From the NCBI RefSeq assembly GCF_003672135.1, contig NC_039511.1, positions 6,784,464 through 6,848,463 of the forward strand: a stretch of DNA of 64,000 nt. Reading direction: 5' to 3'. The notes beneath the pieces were generated by a model. That model was not told the origin of the DNA. It searched no databases and saw nothing but the letters and a program-made list of their open reading frames with translations. The translations under genes were made by a program, and so were the position numbers. The first letter of the stretch is position 1, and every line of letters starts with the position of its first letter. The stretch comes from Ooceraea biroi (Eukaryota; Arthropoda; Insecta; Hymenoptera; Formicidae). This document shows, piece by piece, positions 33,942-46,564 of this stretch.

Positions 33942-34940
33942 TGTTACGTCCAATTCCGTCTCTGCTGTGTACACTTATCGACACTGACTCGAATAGCTGG
34001 CACTAACCGATTCCAGTTCGATCCGATAGCGCGCCTTTTCCGCACAATGGTAATTAGCGATCGTCCAAGTCTAGGGCTACGAGGTTTCCCCCATGTCTTA
34101 TGATCGTGGGGTCGCGGAGATTCCAAATAGAATACCGATAATTGTCTAAATGCCCGACGAAATCTAGATGCGTCGCTGTACAGGTAGTGCAATCATAATA
34201 TGGTCTGTAAATGGGAAGGTGATTTCCACAGAAATCACACGTGAGCAGTATCCTACGGTTGCCAAGGAATAAATCATGCGTCTCTAAATATTCGCAGGTT
34301 AATTTTTCTAACGGAGAAATATTATGTAGATAACATGTGACACAGAACGCGGTACGGTCAGAGGATCGTCGATAACCGGGGATGTGGAACGCAATGTAAA
34401 ATTGCGGCGCGTTGTAAATAACTGAAGATCGGATTTCGCGGAAGGCAATTGATTTTACGGCACATTTGAATTAGTCTAACTGGAGGGAATGTTCTTCGAT
34501 CCCCCAGTGCTTCGGTGTCGATCCGTCATATAACGTGTGGAGAAGCTTAGCACGGATTTCTAAGTACCGAATACGTCGCGGATCAGTTAAAGGAATACTG
34601 AATGGAGGTAGTAGAGGATTCCGGAAGGTGATCGGGGTCACTTTATATACGCGGGGCTCATTTCTATGCTATTATTCGTCGATTGCTTTGGTGCGAAAAG
34701 GCTCTCATATTCCTGATCTAAATATTGCGGTTCGATCCCGAGGTCTGGAGTATAATGAATTTGATTCGTCGTTCCCAAATATTGTAATAATTGGATTCGC
34801 GCTCGCTTCTTTACACCCTTTCTGCGATTTCTTTTCATGGGGTTGAGAATGGATCGAAACAAGAACGAGAGTGCGGCAGAACGCTGCTACAGGTTCCTGG
34901 CTTCCTGAGTGTACAGGCTGGTGCAAAAAAACGCTGTTCG
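33942..34940. other. LTR-like start (TGTTACGTCC) and unassigned GC-richer block
   Basis: A second insertion begins TGTTACGTCCAATTCC within the 5' part of the pogo gene, after GACTGTACT. The right boundary was not found. The block contains a tRNA T-arm-like GGTTCGATCCC at 34729 but no coding domain I recognise. Confidence 0.35.
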
Positions 34941-34942
34941 TG

Positions 34943-35528
34943 CACTGAGAAAAAATATCTTAAATCCAAAAAATTTAAGTAAATTTAAAAAAATAATTTT
35001 TTTAAATAGTTGCCAAGACATTATTTATTTGAATATGCAATGGATAGTATTTAAAATAAAAAAAGATAATGTAAAAACAAAGCATAGGTTTTTTTAAGAA
35101 TAAAACATTTCAAAGCAAATTAAAAACATATTTATTTGTGGAACAAGTACCGTTGTTTGTTTTAAAATGTTATAAATTGTAAATAAAAACATTTTTCTTT
35201 ACATGAAAAAAGTAATTTTTTTTAAAAAAGAATAAGTTTTTAAAATAAAAAGAACATTTTTAAAATTTTAATATATATTTATTATAAGAAATATTGATTT
35301 CGAGACTTGTATATGTTAATACAAAAAAATATTTTCTTTAATAAAATAAGTAATTGTTCTAATAAGAAAATATTTTTTTAGATGAAAAAAATATTTTTTA
35401 CTTTATTACATTTTTTTATTTACTTTAATCAAAATATTATTAATTTAACAAACTCATTGTGTAATGTAATCAAGTAATTGTTTCTTCTAAAACTATTTGC
35501 TTTTACTTAATAAATAACATTCTTAGTG
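34943..35528. repeat. AT-rich word-array element
   Basis: Candidate ends CACTGAGAAAAAATATC and the inverse of CACTAAGAATG. The interior repeats TTTAAAAT/ATTTTAAA and AAAATATTTT words in both strands. Ends are weakly matched. The following 35529-36070 is AT-rich with nothing I can name. Confidence 0.45.
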
Positions 35529-36076
35529 TTTCAAAATTCATATTATTGTGCGCAATCGGATAATAATCTTTTTTTGATTATGAATTTCCAGACACCTTGT
35601 ATAAAATAAAAAGGATATTTGAGTCGTATAAAAAATGTTTTTAATGTATACTTATACAAATTACAAAATTTATGTTTCATATAATTGATATCAATTAAGT
35701 AACCAAAATACATATTACATAAAAACTAATTCTCCTTAAATATAACCAACTAAACATAGTATTGAGTATCGCGATCATGAACATAGACGCAATATTACAA
35801 AATTATGAGAATAACATTTGTACGAAAAGGAAAAAGAAAGTACATTATGATATATACATATCTCAAAACTTTATACGTATATATTAAAGAAATACAAAAT
35901 AGATAAATAAAAAGAAGAAAATAAGAAAATGTGTGGAATGTGCTTTCAATGAATAGTAAATAATAATTATAAATAAGAAGGAATATAATATTTATTATTT
36001 GACATAATGTGAGCATTATAAACTTTATAATCTATGAGGTTATTTTGAGCTATAAAGCCCCATTCCTTATTTTCTT

Positions 36077-38791
36077 TTACATTAAATGCTCCATAGCTTT
36101 CGCAATATGTATTGATAAACTTAGAATATAAAAAAATACATTTTTAGACTTATCAATTATAATATACTTAATTTTTACAAAAACTGGAGAATCGTATATT
36201 TGTGTATTTATAAATTTATTAATTTCATAATGAGTGCCATACAATTTTACCCATGAAACACAATAGCAATCGACAAAATATGTTGGCAACAGAAATTTAA
36301 AATGATTATAATCACTTACAAAATTTAATTTTGAAATATATGATCCATACACAGTAAAAAATAAAATGTTAATTTTAACATTTTTTACATGTCCCAGAAA
36401 GTCTACTCTAAATTTTAAGTTAAAGTAACTCATTCGTCATATGTTACTTCTTGACAAACTAGAAATGTTAAGTAATTAACACAATACTTTACATTTATTT
36501 TTGTTATTGTAACTTTAAGTGTGATGTAAAAATAACATACAAAGTAATTGAAAACTACATGGAAGAGAAGTTACAATAACTCATCAGAAAAGTTGATAGA
36601 ACATTTTCGTTCATACAATATGAACATTTACTTTTTATGTTATATTAACACATGATAGTAATTATTTCAACTTAAATTATTTTTGATAGAAACATTTAAT
36701 TTTAGTAAATTTGATTATTTTATATGTCAAAGTTCATGATTATTTGAAGATTTACTTTAAATTTTTTTAGAATGTTAAACTGACTTTGTGACATGTTGAT
36801 TGTTTAAAATTATTGTGTTAAAAGCATTTCAAATAATATTCCATTTCTAAGAGACATACACAAAATGTTAAGTTATGAAGTTAACATTAATGTAACATAT
36901 AAAATTGTCATAAAAATAATAACATATCAGTTGTATGTTAATTTTACATTGAAGTAGTAATCAAAACATGGCAACACAAGAAAATTTTAACATATGAACG
37001 CACAATTTTTAACGGTGTAGGAAAGTCGTATTGAAAAACCTTCGTTACATATAAATCTGTGACACAGTTGCATTTGATGTTTTAATGACAGAAAATATGC
37101 AAGGCATTTTCTAAAATTCATAACTTTACTGTATTCTTTAATTTTTTTATGCTTTGCTTCAAATCGTATTGTAGAAAAATGTTTTAAAGGTCCAAATTCA
37201 CGCATGATTCTTTCATAATGTGTTAAATAATGATGTTTTACTTTGAAAGAACATTTAAAAATCTTCAAATATAATTTTAAATATTGAGATATTAACATTG
37301 CAAATGAATCTACAATATCCTTAGTAACAGATTCTAGCATAGAAATATTGACTATTTTTTGTAGCATTACATAAAGTTTCCATACTGAGCTGTTAGTAGG
37401 AACTAAATCGCCTATAAATAGACCAAGATTTAAAACTAAATAGTGCATTTCTGATGCAGATAAAATAATCATTTTGTTTATTATAGATTCATATTTTATA
37501 TTAGGAATATTTTTAGACGAAGAGTGACAAAAATACTTAATTCTTTCATTAAGTATCTCTACAGAGAATGCTTTCTAGTTACATATAAATATTACACAAT
37601 AAGTTCATATAAAATTTTAGCAATGTCATATCTACACACACCCTCCAGCAAGTCATGCATAGGATCTATTGATATATTTTTAGTTACGTGAAAGTTTATA
37701 ATATTATTGAAAATACAGTTTTCTATAATTCCATGACTTTTCTCGATAGAATGTTTTTTATAGTTTTCAACATTTCTTAATAAATTATTGTTTTCAATCG
37801 TAGTATTATGCATTTCATCTTTGGAAATGTAATAACATATACGACAGCAATAAGATGAATTGAAACTTTTGGTAAAGCCCAGAATTGTATTAAGTCCTAA
37901 ATTATCACCTGCTATACGAGATAAAATAAAATAAACTTGTTTTGTTTCTCCTTCTACATTAATGGAAATTCCTTTAGTATTAAGTTCATTAATTTGATTA
38001 ACATGAATAAAAATTTTTTTGTTTCCTAAAACTTTATGATCGAGATACTTATGCAATTGCATTAATAAAGAATAGAATATTTAAAAACATACTTTGCATT
38101 TTTATTTTCAATGTCATTAATAATGTCACACAATTTATTTCTAAAATTTTCTTTCAAATGATTCTCTCTTTCGTAAAAAGTTAAAATCTAATGACCTATT
38201 TTATATTTTAAAAGTAGATCCTTTAAAGGTGTTAGAGATTCTTTGAAATTGATCTCTTCTTTCTTTTCTTCTTGCAATTTCTGTTATAAAGCAATTAGTT
38301 TTTAAAACATATTTTATAATTAAAAACTTAATTAGTAATTTGTACATATGTATTATAATAGTGTTGAAAGAATACAAAATATTTGAGAAATGCAGAGAGC
38401 ATACCATTCTTTTTTTTGATGGTGAGTTTCCTATAGATTGATCTGTATTTTTTAAATTATAATGCTTTTTCCAATAACATAAAAAAATAACTCTTTCACC
38501 AATAATTGGTATCAATTCTGATATAGTGGATTCCGATAAATGTTCTAATGTATCCATAGTAATCATATTTTCTAAAAACGCACAACGTTATTATATTTAT
38601 ATACATATTTTCTAAATATAATTATCTAATATGTATTACATATATTTCTTAATAAATTATTATATACATATTCTAGCATGATAAAACATGACAAGCGATA
38701 TTGAAAATAAAATAAAACTTACTTTCACAATTTCAATGAGATTTTCTAGCTTCAAATCTTTTAATAATTGTCGAATTTCCTCATTAGCCAT
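36077..38791 (-). pseudogene. SAM-domain transposase-like gene, multi-part
   Basis: Minus strand. An apparent first exon starts at 38791 (MANEEIRQLLKDLKLENLIE) with a GTAAGT donor. The next (about 38570-38410) completes a SAM-like fold, SESTISELIPIIGERVIFLC, and ends at GTATGC. A further piece near 38190-38095 (FYERENHLKENFRNKLCDII) follows. 38062-37592 has a Cys motif SSYCCRICYY and SIDPMHDLLEGVCRYDI. 37560-36987 has SASEMHYLVLNLGLFIGDL and GPLKHFSTIRFEAKHKKIKE. 36340-36077 holds the C-terminal WVKLYGTHYEI. The family recurs in insect genomes as transposase-like; superfamily not assigned. Frames do not all join, and one element splits the end. Confidence 0.6.
36350..37017. repeat. Word-array element inserted in the SAM-domain gene
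   Basis: Ends CACAGTAAAAAATAAAATG and the inverse of CACCGTTAAAAATTG, with TA on both sides (36348-36349, 37018-37019). The gene reading (..SIRLS, then GSYISKLNFVSD) resumes after removal. The interior is scrambled copies of TGTTAA/TTAACA, GTAACT and ATGTTA in both orientations. Confidence 0.65.
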
Positions 38792-38999
38792 GTTAAGGAC
38801 AAAATAAGAAGAAGAAGTTCACAGAGTCCACTACCAATACAAAAGAAGAGAATAACCTATCAAGCATTTTATTTGTACAAAATAAAGATACATCAAATCG
38901 ATCTGATGTCACACTCGCGTCAAAAAGTTTATACGAAATGCATACTTACTTCAAAATTATGTCTACACAAAAGATGGGTGTGCCAGTCAGCTCTCGACA

Positions 39000-39466
39000 G
39001 GATTTGACGCGAAACGTTACCGCGCAGACATGAATCGATGTACCGTGCCGATCTCGTCCGCTCGGGATTGGCAGTGAGGGAAGGAACGTCGCTCGCGCCT
39101 TCGTCGTGTCGCGTCTTCGATGATCACGCCGGCTACACCACGGATTGCCGCGATTATCGCAAATTTCCCCGCTACACTTGCACACTGGATAGGCACTTGC
39201 GTGAGGATCGTGCGACACGCGTCAAGATTTGCGCATCGTCTTTCGCCGCGTTCACTACGCGTTATATCATTTGTTTTCCCCACTTTTTCCTTCAAGGTGT
39301 CTTTACGGCGCGTGGTTTGGCGAGTCTGGCGCAGTAATATCAGCTTCCGTGCGGTAGCATTCTATCTCACTCTCGCTCGCTCAACTCGCCCGAGCGAGAG
39401 TGAGGAAACAGAATGCTATCGCACGGAATCTGGTATTACTGCGCCAGACTCGCCGAACCACGCGCC
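39000..39466. repeat. GC-rich flank with 160-bp hairpin (39307-39466)
   Basis: 39000-39306 is CpG-rich against AT-rich surroundings and lies about 210 bp upstream of the SAM-domain gene start, so it could hold its promoter. It is followed by an inverted repeat with arms GGCGCGTGGTTTGGCGAG and its complement around ACTCTCGCTCGCTC. No protein is supported. Confidence 0.5.
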
Positions 39467-39626
39467 ATGTAAATGGAATAGAGCGTCAAGGCTCAGCACA
39501 GCGCGTCTTTTCCACTGATCGTTGAAAAAATAGTACGAGTCAAAGAAAACACGCCGTCTTAAGTTGGCGAGCTTCTATGAGCCGCATGCCTTGTAAAGGC
39601 CTTACCTTCACTTGAATATGAAAGTA

Positions 39627-40435
39627 CACTGATAAAAAATCTTTTTCTCTCAAAATAAATCTTTCGATTAAAAGAATATGTTACATATAAATGAAATAGT
39701 TTAATTAAATGTATATTTATTTTTTCTTCGAAAAATGTTTTATATTATTAAATGAATTATTATTTGCATGAAGAAATCATTATTTTAAAATCAAATATTA
39801 AACATTTATCTATTCATTTAAAAATAATAAAATTATTTATTATAATGAAAAGAATCTGTTTTTTTAAAACAAAAAATGTGGGACACAAAGACAGTCTTTA
39901 TTATTTTAAATAATTCGATATATTTAAAATTACAAAAACCAAATGTAGTTGATACTTCAATTTGAAACAAAAAAATATATTTTTTAAATTATGTGTCTGC
40001 TTTCCTATTACTATTGGCCGGTGTGGTGTATTGAATCAAAAAATATGTTTCTTATGGCCAATGAAATATAAACACATAATTAAAAAAAATATTGTTTTGT
40101 TTCAAATTGCCAGTATCAACTACATTCGTTTTCTTAATTTTAAATATATAGACTTATTTAAAGTAATAAATAATTTCTTTATTTTCGATTGCTTATTTAA
40201 AAAAAAACAGATTCTTTTTATTATAATAAATCATTTTTTACATTGAATTAACTATTTTCTTATTTTTAAATGCTTCATATTTAATTTAAAATATAATGAT
40301 ATTTTTCTTCATCCAAATAATAATTCATTTAACAAAATTGAACGTTTGTCTAAATAAAATAAATATTTATTTAAATCAAAATATTTAATTGCAATGTAAT
40401 GTATTTATTTAATAGCAAAAATTTTTTTCCCAGTG
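39627..40435. repeat. Word-array element with CACTG tips
   Basis: Tips CACTGATAAAAAATC and inverse of CACTGGGAAAAAAAT; left flank TA, right TG. The interior of 780 bp is AT-rich with TTTAAAT, AATAATTCATTTAA and TATTTAAAT words on both strands, one copy being an approximate mirror of the other. 40436-41178 has no gene visible. Confidence 0.6.
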
Positions 40436-41178
40436 TGCCTTTGTTACTCAGAGTGCAAAGCAATTCGAGTCCAACTCAAATAGGGATGAGCGGAGTGCGT
40501 GGGAGTGTCAAGAAAAGCGTTTGATTCGAAAACACACATATGTATATATTTTGCCAATTGAAAATTATTAAAAATGTCTAACTTGTGCAGAAAAATAAGA
40601 ATACGAGAGTCTTTGAATTATCGCGAAACAGAAATTGCGGATTTGAGTTTGATTTTCTAAGTTACCTTAAACTAATGTAGAAATCGGACTCTACGCTATT
40701 CGACACCCGACCATGAAAGGAAAATGCACGATTGGAAAATGATTACTGTACTAGCTAGCCTTCCTCAGACCCTTTTATATCGTGACGAAGAGGCGGGTAG
40801 TTGAAAATGTCGATGGTGGGACTGATTTTCCACCAATAATGTTTAGGAAAACCAGCCCCGCGTCTTCGTCTCAACGTTATCTTGGTTCTATGAAGGGAGG
40901 CTCTTCGCGTAAACATCCCCGCACAGAACCTTAATACCTAAGTTAATTAATTACATAGTTCGCCATATGATTATAATATTTTCCTTTCGATATTAATTTC
41001 CTGATTGCAAAATGGATCTTCTGGGATTTTGAACGGTTGTTGTATCTGTTTTTAATCAAAGATATGTATATTAAAAGAAATAATGCTTATTTTAAAAGCT
41101 ACAATCGTATTAAATTCCATCTATATGATCATTTGCATTCAAGAAAATAATAATATAAAATTTCCTAAATAATAAAAT

Positions 41179-43849
41179 AAGACGGTACTATTGGTTTGAC
41201 CTTGGATGGCGTTGTCAAGGTCATATGGAGTTCAACTTTGTTTTTTTCAAACGGAATCCCATACTTTTTATTGCAGATTCTAATTCTTCGTCGAAAAGTA
41301 AGTAACTTTTGTCCGAAACATTGTTATTAAAAACGCCCTCCTTATCCCGAAAACTCAGGTTCAACCTTTAGCGGACCAATGATATTACTCGCTTTATAAC
41401 AGACACTGAAGTTTTTTTAGTATTTTACTGATTACCATCAGCATGTGCGTGCGTGCGTATGCGTGTGTTCTACATCCAGCCAACTAAGGCAAGATTGATC
41501 ACAGATCCGGCCAGTTAAGGCAAGATCGTGCTGTGATCCAGCCAGTTAAGGCAAGATCGTGCTCTGATCCAGCCAGTTAAGACAAGATCATGCTGTTATG
41601 GAGTCAATTAAGGCCAAGTAAGGTAATCGTAAATTAGTTTTGTAGGTCGTCTCTCTGCTCATCTGATGAGATGTTCCAACGTAGCTTCGTTGACTTGTTG
41701 ACATTATTGAATCCGTCTCTCGAAGTTTGTAACAGTACGTAAGAGAATATCACGTGGAATAATGTTACACGCTGCTCAGATCCTCTTCATCATATTTTCT
41801 CTTGTCGTTGGTCTCTCCCGATAAACTACATCTTTCAGGTAACCCCATAAATAAAAATCTGGAGAAGTTAAATCTGGTAATTTTGCTGGCCACCTTACTC
41901 GACTACCCCTTCCAATCCATACATCACGGAAGGTCTCGTTCAGATAATCTCTGACGATATTGGCATAGTGAGGACCTGCACCATCATGTTGGAACCACAT
42001 TCTTCTCCGTGTATTAAGGTCAATATTTTCAAGAAGTATTGGAAGAATATCTCTTAGAAATTGTAAATAGCTCTGAGCATTAACCATACCATTAAAAAAG
42101 TAGGGGCCAATTACATAGCCATTGACGATTCCGCACCAGACAGTGAGACTTCATCGATGCTGATTGTCTATTTGTTGCATCCAACGAGGATTAACTGGAG
42201 CCCAATAGTGACAATTATGACGATTCAACGTTCCATGACTATGAAAAGTAGTTTCATCGCTGAACAAAACGTACTTAAAAAAATCGCCATCGTGCAGAAG
42301 TTGCTGTGTTGCCTAGCGACAAAATAATAGCCGTTCTCGATGATCATTCTCAGTCAAGGCTTGATTTAGTGTAATATGATAAGGGTAGTACTTTGCAGCC
42401 TTCAAGTATCTAGAAACAGTCGATCTTGGAATCCCCACTGTACGCTCAATTTTACGTAATGATACATGAGGGTTCAAATGAACCATCGCCAGAGTTACGA
42501 GGAAACGAGCATTCAGCGCATAATCTACGTTGTAACATCTTCTTCGTCGACAGAGATTCCCACTCCGAATCCTTATTTCAAGTTTATGTATTGCAGTATG
42601 ACTCGGATGTTGTCGTAGAGGAAATCTTCTTCGGTACAATGCTGCTGCTCTTTTGTAATTACGTCGACATTCTCCTAGGATGAGAAGAATGTCGGTCAAC
42701 TCGTTCGACGTGTAATCGGGCATTGTTTTTGCTTGGACAACAATGGAATTTTAGAAACAAAAAAATTTGAAAATCATTCACGAATGACGTGACGAGTTAA
42801 AAAGGAAGTGTCGAGAACAGAAAACTTTATGCTAATTGCTCAAGGACTCATACAAGTTGAGAAAGACACCAGCTGTCAATCGATAAGTCAACTTTCAATG
42901 AGATGTATCGAATCCTGTAGTAAATAAGAATAACCAATAGTGTTTAATATTGAGATGGGAAAGTAATAGTGCAATAATCCTCAAACTCTCGAGCCGATTA
43001 AAGCAAAGACCATTTCTGAATGTTCCACTCTTGGCTTTGAAATAATAATTCGGAACTACTTACTGTTTGACCTTGAAATTATGTAACCAACAACATGGAG
43101 TCTGAAAATTTGTCGATCTTTCCTATTCTACAGTCAAAGTTAATTTCACCATTGAGAATATTCACATGACCTTAGAAATTGATCCCAAGGAAATTGATCC
43201 GCGTGGTACAACTTGAGTAATGGGTATTGTAACTTTCAAGCCTTATAACTCGAAAAGTACTTAATAAAAAAATACTTCATTATAGTGTTTTAAAAAGCTC
43301 TCGAGGTAAGCTATGAGAACATGCAATGAAAAATTGGGGGTTCCATTTAAAAAATTCGAAGTGACTTTGCCCTGACCTTGACAACGCCACCCAAGGTCAA
43401 ACCAATAGTACCGTCTTAACTGGCGGGATCAGAGCACGATCTTGCCTTAACTGGCTGGATCAGTGATCGATCTTGCCTTAACTGGTCGGATCTGTAATCG
43501 ATCTTGCCTTAACTGGCCGGATCTGTGATCGATCTTGCCTTAGTTGGCTGGATGTAGAACACACGCATACGCACGCACGCACATGCTGATGGTAAACAGT
43601 AAAATACTAAAAAAAACTTCAGTATCTGTTATAAAGCGAGTATTATCATTGGTCCGCTAAAGGTTAAACCAGAGTTTTCGGGATAAGGAGGGCGTTTTTA
43701 AAAACAATGTGTCGAACAAAAATTACTTATTTTTCGACGAAGAATCAGAATCTGCAATAAAAAGTATGGGGTTCCGTTTAAAAAAACAAAGTTGAACTCC
43801 ATATGACCTTGACAACGCCATCTAAGGTCAAACCAATAGTACCGTCTTA
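41179..43849. mobile_element. Inverted-repeat element with tandem GCCAGTTAAGGCAAGATC arrays
   Basis: Arms of about 430-460 bp. The left begins TAAGACGGTACTATTGG and the right ends with its complement. Each arm ends inward with a tandem array of about 31-bp units (ATCCAGCCAGTTAAGGCAAG): about 41465-41640, and 43418-43565 in opposite orientation, some four units each. Short CGTGCGTGCG microsatellites abut the arrays. Between them lies a mariner-like transposase (41654-42723). The arm-tip sequence ACCAATAGTACCGTCTTA also appears at 43400-43417, so an inner element of the same kind is nested. Confidence 0.75.
41654..42723 (-). pseudogene. DD41D transposase with two stops
   Basis: Starts MPDYTSNELTDILLILGECR at 42723. 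HTH region to about 42330, then catalytic motifs YVLFSDETTFHSHG, MWFQHDGAGPHY and PDLTSPDFYLWGYL, with 41 residues between the second and third Asp. The third motif has LPDLTSPD where SPDLxPxD is usual. In-frame stops near 42315, 42152 and close to the C-terminus. Near-intact otherwise. Confidence 0.82.
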
Positions 43850-44227
43850 TGTCCCCCTTGAAGTCATAAAACTTTTGTAAGATACATTTTTCGATACAAG
43901 ATTTGGTTTATGTGTATACTTAAATTATAAAACAGTATACTTTGGAACGCTGTAACTCACTGAAAAATGGTCCAATTTCAAAAAACAAAAAACCGTTGTA
44001 TTCGTCTCATTATCAGCTACAACTTTCATTTAGAGAGAAAAATCGATTTCCATTTAAAAAAATGGCCGCCATGATGAAATCTCGAAAGTGGCGCCATCTA
44101 CAATTAAATTGAGAATATCATCATCTTGGCCCCTCGAAGCCATATAACTTTTGTCTGAAACATTTTTCTCTGAAACGACGTCGTATCGAAATATTTTACT
44201 GACAAATATAAAATGGGACACCCTGTA
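43850..44227. repeat. Terminal fragment of a CAGGGTGTCCCATTTTA element
   Basis: Ends ..AAATGGGACACCCTG|TA at 44227 and carries CTTTTGTCTGAAACATTTTT, as in the 11122-11709 element. No partner end was found. 44228-44910 has no gene; 44540-44600 shows a short GGCCCCCGAGGCC palindrome. Confidence 0.5.
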
Positions 44228-44910
44228 TATAATATGATATTATATATATATATATATTGCAGAAGGTTCTAGAAAGATGCTGGTATGCGCGGATGTTTAC
44301 ACTATTTTATTGCCAGGCTCGCGATAACGCTCGCTACGGTGAGCAGGCTATACCTGCCAGAGCATTCGGAGATCGTTCGAGAACCTTCCATCCGACGAAG
44401 GGGCTACTGACGTAACAGTATTACTGCGAGGCATCTGAAAACCACTTATTAAATTAATAAAATAATAATAATATCTATTGTAAGTCACCGCGAAGCAGTC
44501 AAAGAGTTTTTTATCAGTAAAAGACAATTTACAAGCCGAGTTTCCAATATGGCCCCCGAGGCCATAATACAAACAGCAAGAGGGGGCCGCATTGGAAAGT
44601 AGCATCATGTTTGCAAAAAAACTAATAATAAAAAATAAACAAAATATTGTGATTTTACCTTTAATATATTCAAGATGGGATATTGTCCTTTAATTTAAAC
44701 ATCTCACAGTCGCCTAGAACTCGATTTTTTAGTAGTTCTGACAAAACTTTTCGACACGTAAACAATTTTACTTGTTGCGTGCATCGACAAGTCACAACAA
44801 ATGACAGATACATTGTCAGGTGCCGACATCTAAGGATGTTTCACTGCTATTATTCTAAGTTTTACAAAATACGCTAAATAAATTTCAGATGGCGTTACTA
44901 GTTAATTTAA

Positions 44911-45182
44911 TGTAGGGATTTGGTAACATTATATTTACACCTTTTGTACTACATCGTATTACACTTTCAGTTCAGTTGTCTATCTAGACTTTATATACTC
45001 CTAGTTAGTTTTAACTTCCTTGGCGCGTAGTCTCGCCTAAGATTTTCAGTTACTGTTACACCGGGGCCGAAACTTCCGAACCACGTTCAAGCTTATACGA
45101 GTGTACGCGAGGGATTTCAATAAAAACTATCATTATAAATTACGTTGAGTTCTTGCTAAATTTCCACACGTACAATACTACA
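44911..45182 (+). repeat. 5' LTR of Ty3/Gypsy element 1
   Basis: 272 bp bounded by TGTAG...CTACA inverted ends, with an AATAAA signal at 45119-45124 and followed after 2 nt by a primer-binding site. No 3' LTR was found, so dating by LTR divergence is not possible. Confidence 0.65.
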
Positions 45183-45184
45183 AC

Positions 45185-45202
45185 TGGTGACCCCGACGTG
45201 AT
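45185..45202 (+). promoter_or_regulatory. Primer-binding site
   Basis: TGGTGACCCCGACGTGAT directly downstream of the LTR end. It is the tRNA-complementary primer site typical of insect Ty3/Gypsy elements. Confidence 0.75.
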
Positions 45203-45429
45203 CACGACAAAAGACATTTTTCGTAACATCGCACTTGAGTGGAGGTCGCAATTCGCTCGTGTCGTAAAAACTCGCTCGTGTTGTGCAAACGCATTCGTAT
45301 CATCACCGTGTTTTTGCTGCCAAGAAACGCAGAACGCGTGACCGGGTCTATGAACGATAATCGCATATTGAGATCGGGATTCTGAGAATCCGATTCTCAT
45401 ACAACCCCGCGGAAGTTCCTGCGAGAAAC

Positions 45430-46563
45430 ATGAGTGTGGTGCACTTTCCTAACAAAAGTAAACCAGGAGAGCAAACCGGAGAAGAAACGTAGGGCGAAGA
45501 ACAACTTGAAAGCAGCCTCATCGAACTGGATAACGGCAGCCTATTGGTGAAGCCGCGAAGAAGGACCGGCAAGGCCGCCATTTTGGTGAAACCTCTCAGC
45601 AACAAAATTACTTCGCTCCCGCAATGGAAAATCGACAGGCGGAAGCAACAACCTCGAGAACTACAGCCCAGGTGTTGCCCGAACTGCCGTATCATTATTT
45701 CCACCCGAAATGCCGCACACGGGTAACGCAACGTACCGAAGTTACACCAAATACAAGGTAATATTACTCAAATTTAAATCTGGTACCAACGTCCGTGCAT
45801 GGTTCGAGATTGCTGAAAACGAATTTCACGAACGGAAGACATCGGAAGCTGACAAGTTCACAGCATTGGTATCTAGTCTCGACGACGATATTTAGGAGAG
45901 CATGTGTAGTGCGATTACGGGACTTCCCTCAGCTCACCGATACCAATCATTAAATATGTTACTGGTAGAACATTATTCTTTAACGCGAGGACAAGAACTG
46001 CGGAAATTGCTATCCGACTTATTCGTCAAAGATAAATACCTTCGCGACTACTCGCGGAAATGAGATCTCTGGCCGGCCCTGGAAGAATCGATGACGAAGA
46101 TTTCAAAACTTTATTTTTGGAATATCTTCCGAGCGACGTGCGCATTACACTACAAGTCGTTCCTGGAGACGTTAAAGCATTAGCCGCTGTAGCCGATAAA
46201 ATAATGGAACAGCGACCACCAGACGATAATCGCGAACTAGTGGTAATTCAACAACCGGAACACGATCTTGCCAATACAATAGCGGAACTCACGAAACAAT
46301 TGAATGAGTTGAAGGCGCATCATAAGCCAACATCTCGTTCACGTTCTCGTCCGCGTTCGCGTTCGCGTTCGCGCACGCGCACCAGTGCGCATTCAAAACA
46401 GACGCGTAGTCGATCGCGCAAACCAAAAGTCTGCTATTCAGGCAGTTCGGACAAATGGCGAAGAAATGTACCGAACCGTGCGAATGGCCGAAAGGAAAAG
46501 CTAACAAACAAACGTCGGAAAACTAACGCAGCCGTCGTTAACCTCGGCGACAATCGACGGTAG
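45430..46563 (+). pseudogene. Ty3/Gypsy gag remnant
   Basis: Capsid-like frames: RAWFEIAENEFHERKTSEAD (stop at about 45893), then LPSDVRITLQVVPGDVKALA in the frame starting at 46060. This is followed by an Arg/Ser-rich basic tract (SRSRSRPRSRSRSRTR) in place of a clear zinc knuckle. It ends at 46563. Stops and frameshifts make it non-functional. Confidence 0.72.
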
Positions 46564-46564
46564 C

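Noticed and set aside
34725..34750. B box / primer site at GGTTCGATCCC
   Set aside because: No matching A box at proper distance and no LTR end or 3' CCA-complement next to it; likely chance.
39038..39518. Plus-strand ORFs in the GC-rich block
   Set aside because: No recognisable domain; several overlapping frames are open on both strands simply because GC-rich sequence has few stops, and half is a hairpin.
41465..41640. Second CRISPR-like repeat/spacer candidate
   Set aside because: 31-bp units are simple tandem repeats mirrored in the other arm; no cas genes or spacer diversity.
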